The notes: generated by a model from the letters alone, not told the origin. Counted from the stretch's first letter, positions 51,734 through 60,437 are shown. The stretch: 64,000 nt of DNA from Deltaproteobacteria bacterium (GCA_020633415.1 JACKDQ010000005.1:248001-312000); one strand, 5' to 3'. Numbers and translations are program-made.

Positions 51734-53167
51734 ATGAAGTTCGTTTGCGACAAGTGTTCGACCAAGTACTCGATCGCTGACGAGAAGGTTCGGCGCAAGG
51801 TACTGAAGATCCGCTGCAAGAACTGCGGAAACATCATCGTCGTGCGCGAGTCGACGAGCCGCGTCCCACCGTCGAGCGCCCTACGACCGTCGGCGGAGGT
51901 TTCTGCCCTCGATGCCGCGTTCGACGGCGCCTTTGGACCCGCCGACAGCGCGCTTGGCGATGAGCGTGAGTTCGATGCCGAGCAGACCCGCTTCGACGCC
52001 GCACCGCCGGTCCACCAGCAAGACGAGTGGTACATGGCGCTCGATGGCCATCAGTATGGGCCGATGGCGTTCTCCGAACTCTGCAACCGCGTCAAGCGTG
52101 GCGAGTCGCGCAGCGAGACCGGCGAAGAGGCCTATGTTTGGCACGATGGTCTCGACGACTGGATCGAGGTTAGTAAGCTCCCCGAGCTGCGGCCGTATGT
52201 GCCACCGCCATTTCCCCGCGGCGGGCGTTCGGGGTTGCTAAGCGTCGATGCGCTCGATAGTAGCGAGGCATTCATGGTGCCTCCCGCAGCGGACCGCGGG
52301 CGGCCACCACCGACAGGCGGGTACCCCGCCGTATCGGTCAATGAAGGGCTTGGCAGCGAGATGCGTGCGGCGTTGGGCTCCGGGCTCGCCGTGCTGCCAC
52401 CGGCCTACGACAGCCAACAGCCGCTAGCGGGCGCGCAGCTTTCGCCCGCTGGGCCTTCGAAGTCGCCGTGGAGTTTGCGCATCGCAGCGACCGCAGCGAT
52501 CATCAGTGCGCTGACCGGCGTGGCGATTTTGGTTTATTTTCTCTGGTTCGATCGTCCGCCCAAGCAGCCGGTGCATCCAGTGATCGCCGGTGTGGCACCG
52601 ACGACTGCCGTGGCCACTGACGCTGGTACTGGCCCGATGCGTTTTGAGCCGATGCAGGTCAAACGCTCGGCAGGTGGCGAGCGCGAGGTGCACGCTGCCA
52701 TTCGCAGTGGGCAGCAACCCGCGACCAGCGACCCGCCAGCCCACGCGACCAAGGCAGCACCTGCTGATCCGGGCTCCAAGTTGACCGCTGCCCAACGGCG
52801 CTTGCTGGCGCTATATGGCAAGCAGTCGGCTCGCAACAACGACTTGCCGAGTATGACGACGCCGACGCGACATACGGGGCCTAAGCGCCACCTGACCTCG
52901 CGCGACATCGAACACTTGCAGCGCACCAATCGTCGGGCGCTCAAGGCTTGCTACGAACGCGCGGTCAAACGCGATACGTCTCTGAGCAATGCGCGTGTCG
53001 ATGTCGAGGTTTCGATCGGCGACAGCGGTGTGGTGCGCGAGGTGACGCTTAGCGGGTCCAATAGTCCCGATTTGGTCGGCTGTCTCCGTCGTGGTATCCG
53101 ACGCTGGGTATTCCCCGCCGTCGGCTCACAGACCGTTTCGTTCCCGCTGATCTTCCGCGGTTCCTGA
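51734..53167 (+). CDS. AgmX/GltJ-like zinc-ribbon, GYF, TonB-C membrane protein
   Basis: 477 residues. An N-terminal zinc ribbon (Cys5, Cys8, Cys28, Cys31) is followed by a GYF_2 domain (about 99-155; 'WYMALDGHQYGPM', 'VWHDGLDDW'). A Pro-rich linker and one membrane helix at about 247-272 come next. A periplasmic part ends in a TonB-C/AgmX-PglI-type domain (about 395-477; 'ALKACYERAVKRD', 'VSIGDSGVVREV'). This is the order described for Myxococcus GltJ, whose zinc-ribbon and GYF domains contact the polarity GTPase MglA in gliding. No other gliding genes are in the window, so a general trans-envelope energy-coupling or polarity role is as far as the evidence goes. Confidence 0.82.
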   Translation: MKFVCDKCSTKYSIADEKVRRKVLKIRCKNCGNIIVVRESTSRVPPSSALRPSAEVSALDAAFDGAFGPADSALGDEREFDAEQTRFDAAPPVHQQDEWYMALDGHQYGPMAFSELCNRVKRGESRSETGEEAYVWHDGLDDWIEVSKLPELRPYVPPPFPRGGRSGLLSVDALDSSEAFMVPPAADRGRPPPTGGYPAVSVNEGLGSEMRAALGSGLAVLPPAYDSQQPLAGAQLSPAGPSKSPWSLRIAATAAIISALTGVAILVYFLWFDRPPKQPVHPVIAGVAPTTAVATDAGTGPMRFEPMQVKRSAGGEREVHAAIRSGQQPATSDPPAHATKAAPADPGSKLTAAQRRLLALYGKQSARNNDLPSMTTPTRHTGPKRHLTSRDIEHLQRTNRRALKACYERAVKRDTSLSNARVDVEVSIGDSGVVREVTLSGSNSPDLVGCLRRGIRRWVFPAVGSQTVSFPLIFRGS

Positions 53168-53220
53168 TCCGCCCTCGAGCCTTGATCGGTTCCTAATCCC
53201 GCGAAAAGCTCCTGTGTCCG

Positions 53221-54396
53221 TTAGAGATCGATCCGCTCCGTTCGCTCGACAGCGGCGTCGAGCAAGGCGCTATCGAGTTCTCGCTCGGCTCGCGCGAGCT
53301 TGAGCGGATCGCCACGCGTCTCGGGGTGCTTAGGCACGAACAGCGAGCAGCAGTCTTCGTGGGGCAGCGTCGAAATCTCAAAGGTACCGAGTTCGCGGGC
53401 TAGGGCGATCGTGTCGTGTTTGTCGTAACTGAGCAGTGGGCGCAAGATCGGCAATTCGCTCGCTTGCTCGATACACGCCAGATTGTGCAATGTCTGACTG
53501 GCGACCTGACCGAGGTTTTCTCCGGTCGCGAGTGCCAGGGCATCGTGACGTCGGGCAAGGGCGTTGGCGATGCGCATCATCATCCGCCGATAGAGCAACA
53601 CCGCCAGCCGCGGTGGTGCGTTGTCGCGAATATCACACTGGATCTCAGTAAAGGGCACGACCAACAGCCGGAGCCCGCCTTGAGCGATCGCGAGTCGCTC
53701 GCCGAGCTGTACGACTTTGTCTTGGGCGTGCGTGCTGGTGTAGGGGGGCGAGTGAAAATAGATTGCGACCAGCTCACAGCCGCGCTTCTGCATCAGGTGC
53801 CCGGCGATCGGCGAATCGATCCCCCCGGAGAGCAGCAAGGCGACGCGCCCTTCGCAGCCCACCGGCAGACCACCAGCACCTGGCAGACGATCGACGAAAA
53901 CGAACGACGCTTGTTGGCCGATCTCGATGCCAACGCCCAGTTCTGGGTGATGCATCGACGGCGTGATCGACGTTCGTTCGGCGACGAGTCCGCCGACGCG
54001 CTGGCTGATTTCGATCGACGTCAGCGGGAATCGCTTATCCGCACGACGCGTTTCGACCTTGAAGGTTGCCGGTCGAGCACGCTGCTCGATGATCGCTGCC
54101 GCCACCTCGGCGAGGTGCTTGATCGTTCCGTCGATGTCTTGATGATCGATCGTCGCTGGCAGCGCCGGACTGACGGAGGAGAGCCCAAAGACGCGCTGTA
54201 GGCGACGCGTCAAGCGGGGCAGCTCGGTTTGCTCGCAGCGGGCAAATAGCCGGCCTTGGCCGCGTTCCAATGTGTTGGCTGCGCCGTCCAAAGCGCGCTC
54301 GACGTTACGACGCAGCAAACGTTCGAAGGCGCGTCGATTGCCGCCTTTGAGAAACAATTCGCCGTAGCGCAACACGATCAGCCCGGGATAGGACAT
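53221..54396 (-). CDS. thiI: tRNA 4-thiouridine sulfurtransferase (short form, no rhodanese domain)
   Basis: 391 residues. An N-terminal ferredoxin-like domain and THUMP domain (to about 165) are followed by the PP-loop 'LLSGGIDSPIAGHL', which adenylates uridine 8 of tRNA. A Cys pair lies in 'HEDCCSLFVPKHP'. The C-terminal rhodanese domain of the E. coli enzyme is absent, as in Bacillus-type ThiI, which then takes sulfur directly from a partner desulfurase. The desulfurase gene lies 35 nt upstream on the same strand, which fits. ATG 54396. Confidence 0.93.
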   Translation of the reverse strand: MSYPGLIVLRYGELFLKGGNRRAFERLLRRNVERALDGAANTLERGQGRLFARCEQTELPRLTRRLQRVFGLSSVSPALPATIDHQDIDGTIKHLAEVAAAIIEQRARPATFKVETRRADKRFPLTSIEISQRVGGLVAERTSITPSMHHPELGVGIEIGQQASFVFVDRLPGAGGLPVGCEGRVALLLSGGIDSPIAGHLMQKRGCELVAIYFHSPPYTSTHAQDKVVQLGERLAIAQGGLRLLVVPFTEIQCDIRDNAPPRLAVLLYRRMMMRIANALARRHDALALATGENLGQVASQTLHNLACIEQASELPILRPLLSYDKHDTIALARELGTFEISTLPHEDCCSLFVPKHPETRGDPLKLARAERELDSALLDAAVERTERIDL

Positions 54397-54407
54397 CGAA
54401 ACCCCAC

Positions 54408-54449
54408 TTCTTATCGTAGTCGTTGCAGTTCTTATCGTAGTCGTTGCAG
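54408..54449. repeat. Perfect 21-bp tandem duplication at the end of the desulfurase gene
   Basis: Two identical adjacent 21-bp units, 54408-54428 and 54429-54449. Read on the minus strand each unit encodes Leu-Gln-Arg-Leu-Arg-stop-Glu in the gene's frame, so the last five codons and the stop are duplicated exactly. The second copy lies in the desulfurase-thiI gap. Confidence 0.95.
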
Positions 54450-55583
54450 GGTGTCAGCGATTCGCTGGCAGGCCTGATCGATCTGGGTTTGATTGTTTAG
54501 CATGCCGAAGCTGAAACGTACGACGCCGAATCGCTTGTCGATGTTCATCGCTGCGAGCACCGGGCTCTGCTGGTTGCCGCGACTGTGACAGGCCGATCCG
54601 CTGCTGGTCATTACGCGCACTTGAGAAAGCGCATTGACCAGCGTTTCAGAACGCATTGCTGGAATCGCGACGGCGAGGATGTGGGCCACCCGCCGGTCGG
54701 GGTCGCCGAGCGAAACGGCGTCTGGGCGGATCTCGCGAATGGTCTTTATCAGTTGCTCAGCCCAGGCCGACCACTGTGCATTATCGGCGCGGTAGCTGGT
54801 CAAGGCAGCAGCAAAGCCGACGGCGCCGGCGACATTCTCTGTGCCGTGGCGCAGCCCTTGTTCCTGGTTGCCGCCCCGCCACAACGGGCTCAACGTCAGG
54901 TTGCGTCGCCGCAGCAGAAATCCGCTGCCCTTCGGACCGTGAAGCTTATGGGCCGAGCCGATGATGACGTCAGCGCCGAGGGCGTCGAGGCTGAGCGGTA
55001 GCTTGCCCAAGGATTGGACCGTGTCGACGACGAACAGCGCCCGGTCGTTTTTTGCTTTGATCGCCTGGGCGATCTCGGCGACCGGCTGAATGATGCCTGT
55101 TTCGTTGTTGACGTGCATCACCGCCACCAGCTGGGTATCGTCGTCGATCGCAGCGGCAACGGTCTCGGCGCTAACCCAACCGCCGCGATTGACCGCGGCC
55201 GTGCGCACGCTATAGCCGCGCTGGGTCAGCATTCGCGCGGTTTGTTGCACGGCATCGTGCTCGACATTGCTGATCACGACGTTGGGCGCACCGCTGCGCC
55301 GCTGTGGTGCGCCGAGGATTGCCAAGGCCAGTGCTTCCGAGCCACCGCTCGTCCAGGTCAATTGGGCCGGCTCGGCGTCGAGCCGATCGACGATCTGCTG
55401 GCGCGCCTGGCGCAGCAGGCGCTCGGCTGCCAGGCCGAGGTCATGGCGCGATGAAGGGTTGCCATAGCTCTCACTGGCGCAGGGCTCCATCGCCGCTCGC
55501 ACAGCGGCGCTGACCGCCGTGGTTGCGGCGTTGTCCAAATAGATCGTTTCGCCGCCTGCGGCCTCTCTGTTGCGAACCCTCAC
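54432..55583 (-). CDS. Cysteine desulfurase, NifS/IscS type
   Basis: A 383-residue PLP enzyme that takes sulfur from cysteine. The N-terminal 'IYLDNAATTAV', 'SGGSEALALAI', 'NVEHDAV', the PLP Lys in 'GSAHKLHGPKG' (about residue 213) and the persulfide Cys in 'SSGSACHSRG' (about 334) are intact. GTG 55583. Its pairing with thiI suggests it supplies sulfur for tRNA 4-thiouridine; a role in iron-sulfur clusters is not excluded. It is divergent from hemW. Confidence 0.92.
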   Translation of the reverse strand: MRVRNREAAGGETIYLDNAATTAVSAAVRAAMEPCASESYGNPSSRHDLGLAAERLLRQARQQIVDRLDAEPAQLTWTSGGSEALALAILGAPQRRSGAPNVVISNVEHDAVQQTARMLTQRGYSVRTAAVNRGGWVSAETVAAAIDDDTQLVAVMHVNNETGIIQPVAEIAQAIKAKNDRALFVVDTVQSLGKLPLSLDALGADVIIGSAHKLHGPKGSGFLLRRRNLTLSPLWRGGNQEQGLRHGTENVAGAVGFAAALTSYRADNAQWSAWAEQLIKTIREIRPDAVSLGDPDRRVAHILAVAIPAMRSETLVNALSQVRVMTSSGSACHSRGNQQSPVLAAMNIDKRFGVVRFSFGMLNNQTQIDQACQRIADTLQRLR

Positions 55584-55671
55584 CCGCTGGGTCTAATGGA
55601 GCCCGACGAGCGGGTCAAGTCTGACGGGCCTGCGCTAGGCGCTTCTCGATCGTGCCGTTGTCTCGGCCACG

Positions 55672-55700
55672 CGGACACGCTGTGAGCAACCTGCTAAGCT
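55672..55700 (+). promoter_or_regulatory. Candidate promoter for hemW
   Basis: CGGACA (55672-55677), 17 bp, TAAGCT (55695-55700). The GTG at 55707 is six nt past the -10 box with no ribosome binding site. Confidence 0.3.
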
Positions 55701-55706
55701 GCACCG

Positions 55707-56846
55707 GTGAGCACGCCCTTCGCCGGTCAGTTCGGAATCTATCTGCACTATCCCTACTGCACCAATCGCTGTGGTTACTGCGAGTTTGCCACCGTCTCAG
55801 ATGCCGACTTTCCCCACCAGGCCTACGCCGACTGGGTGCTCGAGGAGCTCGAGCGGCGCGCGGTCGATTTTCAGCGCTTTGCGCTGCGGGCACTTTACCT
55901 GGGCGGCGGTACCCCCTCGCTTTGGCCGGCTGAACAGATCGCGCGGGTTGTCACCGGCTGCCTGGGGCGCTTTTCCTTGGCGGCCGAGGTCGAGGTGACG
56001 ATCGAGGCCAATCCCAACACGATCACCTCGGTCGATACGCTGCGGGCGCTGCGCGAATCTGGCATCAATCGGCTAAGCATTGGCACCCAGTCCTTCGATG
56101 ACCGGACGCTGATCCAGCTCACCCGCGTGCACGATGCCGCGACCAATCGGCAGGCGATCGAAGCCGCCGCTGCCGCGGGAATCGACAATGTAAGCTGCGA
56201 CCTGATCGTCGGTAGCAACGGCCAGACGGTCGAGCACTACCTGGCGCAGATCGAGGCGCTGTTGGCCCATCGGCCGCGCCACGTCTCAACTTATGGTCTG
56301 ACGCTCTCGCGTGGCTCAGCGCTCTACCGCGCCGGTCAACGACCGGCTGAGCACGATTTGATGGCCGAGCTGCTCGATGTCGGCGCTCAGCGGCTGACCG
56401 CAGCGGGTTATCAGCATTACGAGGTCTCCAACTTCGCGCTGCCAGGCTTTCGCTCGCAGCACAATGCACTGGTCTGGGCCTACCGGCCCTACCTTGGCCT
56501 CGGGGCTTCGGCCCATTCGATGGTGGTCGACGTCACCGGCGAGCGTTATCGCCAGATCAACCCGCCATTTTCGGTCTACCGTCAGGGCAAAGACAACGCC
56601 CGTCGCGAGGTGCTCACGCACCAGACGGCGAGCTACGAGGCGATGATGCTGGGCCTGCGAACATCCGACGGCGTCAGTCGCACGGCCTTTTTTGAGGCGT
56701 TTGGCTGCGACCCGACCGAGCGGTTCGCTCCCAAGCTAGAGCCGTTGGTTGCCGCTGAGTTGCTACAGATCGACGAGCGGGCGATCCGGCCGACTGCGCG
56801 CGGATTGTGGTTCGCCGATGAGGTCGCCGTGCGCTTGCTCGGCTAA
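55707..56846 (+). CDS. hemW: Radical SAM haem chaperone HemW
   Basis: 379 residues. The radical SAM motif Cys18-X3-Cys22-X2-Cys25 is in 'YCTNRCGYCEF', followed by 'YLGGGTPSLW', 'IEANPNT' and 'RLSIGTQSFDD'. This is the oxygen-independent coproporphyrinogen oxidase-like family now assigned mainly to haem delivery. HemW lacks the extra Cys of true HemN after the motif ('CGYCEF', not 'CxFCxC'), so HemW is the better call. GTG 55707 is directly before hrcA, a common arrangement in bacteria. Confidence 0.9.
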   Translation: MSTPFAGQFGIYLHYPYCTNRCGYCEFATVSDADFPHQAYADWVLEELERRAVDFQRFALRALYLGGGTPSLWPAEQIARVVTGCLGRFSLAAEVEVTIEANPNTITSVDTLRALRESGINRLSIGTQSFDDRTLIQLTRVHDAATNRQAIEAAAAAGIDNVSCDLIVGSNGQTVEHYLAQIEALLAHRPRHVSTYGLTLSRGSALYRAGQRPAEHDLMAELLDVGAQRLTAAGYQHYEVSNFALPGFRSQHNALVWAYRPYLGLGASAHSMVVDVTGERYRQINPPFSVYRQGKDNARREVLTHQTASYEAMMLGLRTSDGVSRTAFFEAFGCDPTERFAPKLEPLVAAELLQIDERAIRPTARGLWFADEVAVRLLG

Positions 56847-56852
56847 GGCAGC

Positions 56853-56895
56853 TTGACAGCGGCGCCGAGCGGCCAAACAATTCCGTTGTGGAATT
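56853..56895 (+). promoter_or_regulatory. hrcA promoter with dyad over the start codon
   Basis: A perfect TTGACA (56853-56858), 17 bp, then AACAAT (56876-56881). The GTG at 56888 is six nt past the -10 box. A perfect dyad AATTCC-GTTGT-GGAATT (56879-56895) covers the end of the -10 box, the probable transcription start and the start codon, a good place for a repressor. It is not the CIRCE sequence. Confidence 0.55.
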
Positions 56896-57907
56896 AGATC
56901 CGCGAGCACGAGAGATCCTGGCGGCGATTTGCTCCGAGTACATTGTCACCGGAGATGCGATCGGTTCGCGCGCGTTGGTCAAAAAAAACAAGATGAGTGA
57001 GAGCGCGGCTACCGTACGCAACGTGATGGCCGACCTCGAAGAGCAGGGCTTGGTGCAAAAGGCCCACTCGTCGGCGGGGCGGATCCCGAGCGAGAGCGGG
57101 TTGCGCTTTTTCGTCGATCGGCTGATGCAGGTCCGCGACCTCTCGACCGATGAACAGAGCGATCTGCGTCGGCGCTATCAGGTCAACAACGTCGAATTCC
57201 AGGAGCTGCTGCGCCAGGTGACGCGTCTGTTGACTGACGTGTCGCGTCAATGCGCGCTGCTGCTGGTTCCGCGCAGCGAGCATGCGCTGCTGCGACGCCT
57301 GGAATTTGTCCCGCTGGGCAGCAAGCGGATGATCGCCGTTCTGCTGATGAGCAACGGCTTGGTGCAAAACCGCGTGGTCGATATCGCGCCGAGCGAGTTT
57401 TCCGACCGCGAACTCCAACAGGTCCACCACTACCTCAACGAACTGTGTGCCGGGCGGGAACTGCACGATATTCGCACCATTGTTGCCGAGCAACTGGCCG
57501 ACGAGCGCACCCGCTATGACCAGCTGCGCGAGCGTGCCCTCAAGCTCGGCGCGGAGGCTACAGCCCGACCTGCCGAAGACGAGGTCGTCGTCGGCGGCCA
57601 GTCGAAGATCCTCGAGCATCCCGATCCGGAGGTGATGCGCAGCCTGTTGCGCGCCATCGAGGGCAAGCAAACCGTGCTGCGCCTGCTCGATCACACGATC
57701 GAAGCCAATGGAATTCAGGTGTTTATCGGCGCTGAGACCCAGGATGAGACGATGCGCGGTTGTGCGGTGGTCGCCTCGGCCTACGGCGGTAGCAACGCGT
57801 TGGGAACGATCGGCGTGATCGGGCCCTCGAACATGGATTATCCGCGCGTTTTGCCGGCGGTCGACTTTGCAGCCGGGCTGCTGACAGATATCCTCGGCAA
57901 AGAATAG
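56888..57907 (+). CDS. hrcA: Heat-inducible transcription repressor HrcA
   Basis: 339 residues. The N-terminal winged helix has 'ILAAICSEYIVTGDAIGSR' and 'SAATVRNVMADLEEQGLV', then 'HSSAGRIPSESGLRFFVD'. The C-terminal domain ends 'GVIGPSNMDYPRVLP' as usual. HrcA normally represses heat-shock genes at CIRCE, but no CIRCE copy is visible upstream of hrcA, grpE or dnaJ here. GTG 56888 matches the family N-terminus. grpE begins 62 nt downstream. Confidence 0.95.
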   Translation: MELDPRAREILAAICSEYIVTGDAIGSRALVKKNKMSESAATVRNVMADLEEQGLVQKAHSSAGRIPSESGLRFFVDRLMQVRDLSTDEQSDLRRRYQVNNVEFQELLRQVTRLLTDVSRQCALLLVPRSEHALLRRLEFVPLGSKRMIAVLLMSNGLVQNRVVDIAPSEFSDRELQQVHHYLNELCAGRELHDIRTIVAEQLADERTRYDQLRERALKLGAEATARPAEDEVVVGGQSKILEHPDPEVMRSLLRAIEGKQTVLRLLDHTIEANGIQVFIGAETQDETMRGCAVVASAYGGSNALGTIGVIGPSNMDYPRVLPAVDFAAGLLTDILGKE

Positions 57908-57938
57908 CGTCGGCACACGGCTTTCGTTTCCCGCCAGA

Positions 57939-57959
57939 TATTGGTATAAATAACCAATA
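57939..57959 (+). promoter_or_regulatory. Dyad overlapping the -10 box of grpE
   Basis: TATTGGT (57939-57945) and ACCAATA (57953-57959) are perfect arms around a 7-nt centre that includes TATAAAT (57945-57951), a probable -10 box. This is an operator-like layout 10 nt before the grpE ATG. No clear -35 and no ribosome binding site are seen. Confidence 0.5.
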
Positions 57960-57969
57960 GTTTAAAGCG

Positions 57970-58596
57970 ATGACTGAGACCCAACCTTCCGCTGATCAGC
58001 CATCAGCCGCCGAGGGCGCCGTGGACGATACACCGCAACAGGAAACCGTACCCCTTGCACCCTCACCGCTTGCTGAGGTGCTGTTGCGCCTCCAAGGCGA
58101 AGCGCGCAACAACTATGAGCGTTTGCTGCGCAGCGCCGCCGACTTGGAGAACTTCAAGCGCCGCACCAAGCGCGATCAGACCGAGGGTGTTCGCCGCGCC
58201 GAAGACGCGGTGGTGATGCACTTCTTGCCGGTGATCGACAACCTCCAGCGGGCGATCGAGCACGCCGAAAAGAGCGACGGCGAGCGACAAGGCGAAGGCT
58301 TCGCGGCTTTGGCGGACGGGGTTAAGATGGTCCACAAGCAGTTCATCGCGGCGTTGGAGCGGATCGGCATTGTTGCCTTCGATTCGCTCGGTCAGCCGTT
58401 CGATCCAGAGCTCCACGAGGCGATCCAACAGCAGCCGTCGGACGAGCCGCGCGGCAAGATTATCGCCGAGTTCCAGCAGGGTTATAAGCGCGAGAGCCAT
58501 CTGGTGCGCCCAGCGATGGTGGTCGTGTCGATGGGCCGCGCCGATGGGCCGGTTGATGCGGCGGACATCGCTGACGCCGGGGCGGAGGATCAATGA
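57970..58596 (+). CDS. grpE: Nucleotide exchange factor GrpE
   Basis: 208 residues: a long acidic N-terminal tail (to about 45), a coiled coil containing 'RSAADLENFKRRTKRD', and the beta domain with 'PFDPELHEAIQQQP' and 'YKRESHLVRPAMVVVS'. It releases ADP from DnaK. It overlaps dnaK by 4 nt (ATGA), so the two are made together. Confidence 0.95.
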   Translation: MTETQPSADQPSAAEGAVDDTPQQETVPLAPSPLAEVLLRLQGEARNNYERLLRSAADLENFKRRTKRDQTEGVRRAEDAVVMHFLPVIDNLQRAIEHAEKSDGERQGEGFAALADGVKMVHKQFIAALERIGIVAFDSLGQPFDPELHEAIQQQPSDEPRGKIIAEFQQGYKRESHLVRPAMVVVSMGRADGPVDAADIADAGAEDQ

Positions 58597-60437
58597 GCCG
58601 GGCGATCGGCATCGATCTGGGAACGACCAACTCCTGCGTTGCGGTACTCGAAGGGGATAGCACGGTCGTCATCCCCAATGCTGAGGGCAGCCGCACCACC
58701 CCCTCGATCGTAGCCTTCACCGAGGGTGGCGATCGTTTGGTTGGACAAATCGCCAAGCGTCAGGCGGTGACCAACCCAGACAACACGGTCTCGGCGGTCA
58801 AGCGCCTGATCGGTCGCAAGTTCGAAGATGAAGAGGTCAAGCGTCAGGTCGAATCGACGGCCTACTCGATCGTCGGTGCAGATAACGGTGACTGCCGTGT
58901 ACGTGTACGAGGCCGCGATTACTCGGCGCAGGAGATCTCCGCGATCATCTTGAGCAAGATGAAAGAGATCGCTGAGGCTTACGCTGGAGAAGATATCGAA
59001 GACGCGGTGATCACGGTCCCGGCCTACTTCGACGATGCTCAGCGGCAGGCGACCAAAGATGCCGGGCGGATCGCTGGGCTGAATGTGTTGCGTATCATCA
59101 ACGAGCCCACGGCGGCGGCGCTGGCCTATGGTTTCGGCGAAGACAAGGCCGAGCGTATCGCGGTCTACGACCTGGGCGGCGGCACATTCGATATCTCGAT
59201 CCTCGAGCTGCGCGCGGGGGTATTCGAGGTCAAGTCGACCTCGGGTGACACCTTCCTCGGCGGAGAGGACTTCGATGCGGCGATCATAGACTACCTTTGC
59301 GACCGCTTTGCCAAAGACAACAACGGGCTCGATTTGCGCAGCGACAAGATGGCTTTGCAGCGGTTGCGCGAAGCTGCCGAAAAAGCGAAGCACGAGCTGT
59401 CGAGTTCGCTCGATACCGAGATCAACTTGCCGTTTATTGCGGCTGCCGACGGCGGCGTGCCGTTACACCTGCAGTCGACCCTCACGCGCGGCAGGCTCGA
59501 GTCGCTCACCGAGCAATTGATCGAGCGCACCCTCGGCCCCTGTCAGACCGCGCTAGACGACGCTGGACTGACTGTCGGCGACATTCAAGAGGTGGTGCTC
59601 GTCGGTGGTCAAACGCGGATGCCGCGCATTCAGGAGCGCGTTGCTGAGTTCTTTAAGCGCCAGCCCAACAAACGCGTCGATCCGGACGAGGTCGTCGCAA
59701 TCGGCGCGGCGATCCAGTGCGGTGTGATCGGTGGACAGGTCGACGAGGTGCTGTTGCTCGACGTGACGCCGCTGTCGCTGGGCGTTGAGACGGCCGGTGG
59801 TATCTTTACCCGACTGATCCCCAAGAACACGACGATTCCGACGCGCAAGGCCGAGGTCTTCTCGACGGCTGTCGACAACCAGCCGCTGGTTAACGTTCAC
59901 GTCTTGCAGGGTGAGCGCGAGCTAGCAGAAGACAACAAGAGCTTGGCCCACTTCCAACTGCTGGGCATTCCTCCAGCGCCGCGCGGCGTGCCGCAGATCG
60001 AGGTTGCCTTCGACATCGACGCCAACGGGATCGTCAACGTCAGCGCGCGCGATCTGGGCACAGGTCGCGAGCAAAGCGTTCGCGTGATGCCGACGAGTGG
60101 GTTGACCGAAGCGGAGATCGCGCGGATGGTCGACGAGGCGCAGCGCTATCGCGAACAGGACCTGCAGAAAAAGGAAGACGTTGAGCTGCGCAACACCGCC
60201 GAGACCCTGATCTACACCACCGAGGGGGCGCTGCGCGAATACGGTGAGCTGCTCAGCGAGACCGACTTGGCGGATATCCGCGAGGATCTCGAATACTGCC
60301 GTCAGATGCTCAACGACGGAGCCGCTGATAGCGAATTGCTGCGCGATGCGGTCGACCGCCTGCAGGATTCCTCCTACCGCTTCGCCGCGGTGATGTACGA
60401 CGACGCCGAAGTCGGCGACTCGTCCAGCGGCAGCTAA
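58593..60437 (+). CDS. dnaK: Hsp70 chaperone DnaK
   Basis: 614 residues. ATPase signatures are 'AIGIDLGTTNSCVAV', 'IINEPTAAALAYGFG', 'VYDLGGGTFDISIL' and 'VVLVGGQTRMPRIQ', followed by the linker 'VLLLDVTPLSLGVET' and the substrate domain. It is slightly shorter than E. coli DnaK (638) and ends in a short Ser-rich tail (GDSSSGS) instead of the usual long Gly-rich acidic tail. It overlaps grpE. Confidence 0.95.
   Translation: MSRAIGIDLGTTNSCVAVLEGDSTVVIPNAEGSRTTPSIVAFTEGGDRLVGQIAKRQAVTNPDNTVSAVKRLIGRKFEDEEVKRQVESTAYSIVGADNGDCRVRVRGRDYSAQEISAIILSKMKEIAEAYAGEDIEDAVITVPAYFDDAQRQATKDAGRIAGLNVLRIINEPTAAALAYGFGEDKAERIAVYDLGGGTFDISILELRAGVFEVKSTSGDTFLGGEDFDAAIIDYLCDRFAKDNNGLDLRSDKMALQRLREAAEKAKHELSSSLDTEINLPFIAAADGGVPLHLQSTLTRGRLESLTEQLIERTLGPCQTALDDAGLTVGDIQEVVLVGGQTRMPRIQERVAEFFKRQPNKRVDPDEVVAIGAAIQCGVIGGQVDEVLLLDVTPLSLGVETAGGIFTRLIPKNTTIPTRKAEVFSTAVDNQPLVNVHVLQGERELAEDNKSLAHFQLLGIPPAPRGVPQIEVAFDIDANGIVNVSARDLGTGREQSVRVMPTSGLTEAEIARMVDEAQRYREQDLQKKEDVELRNTAETLIYTTEGALREYGELLSETDLADIREDLEYCRQMLNDGAADSELLRDAVDRLQDSSYRFAAVMYDDAEVGDSSSGS

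Noticed and set aside
56894..57916. 340-codon minus-strand frame opposite hrcA
   Set aside because: Near-complete antisense of hrcA with Gln/His-rich composition expected from an antisense shadow.
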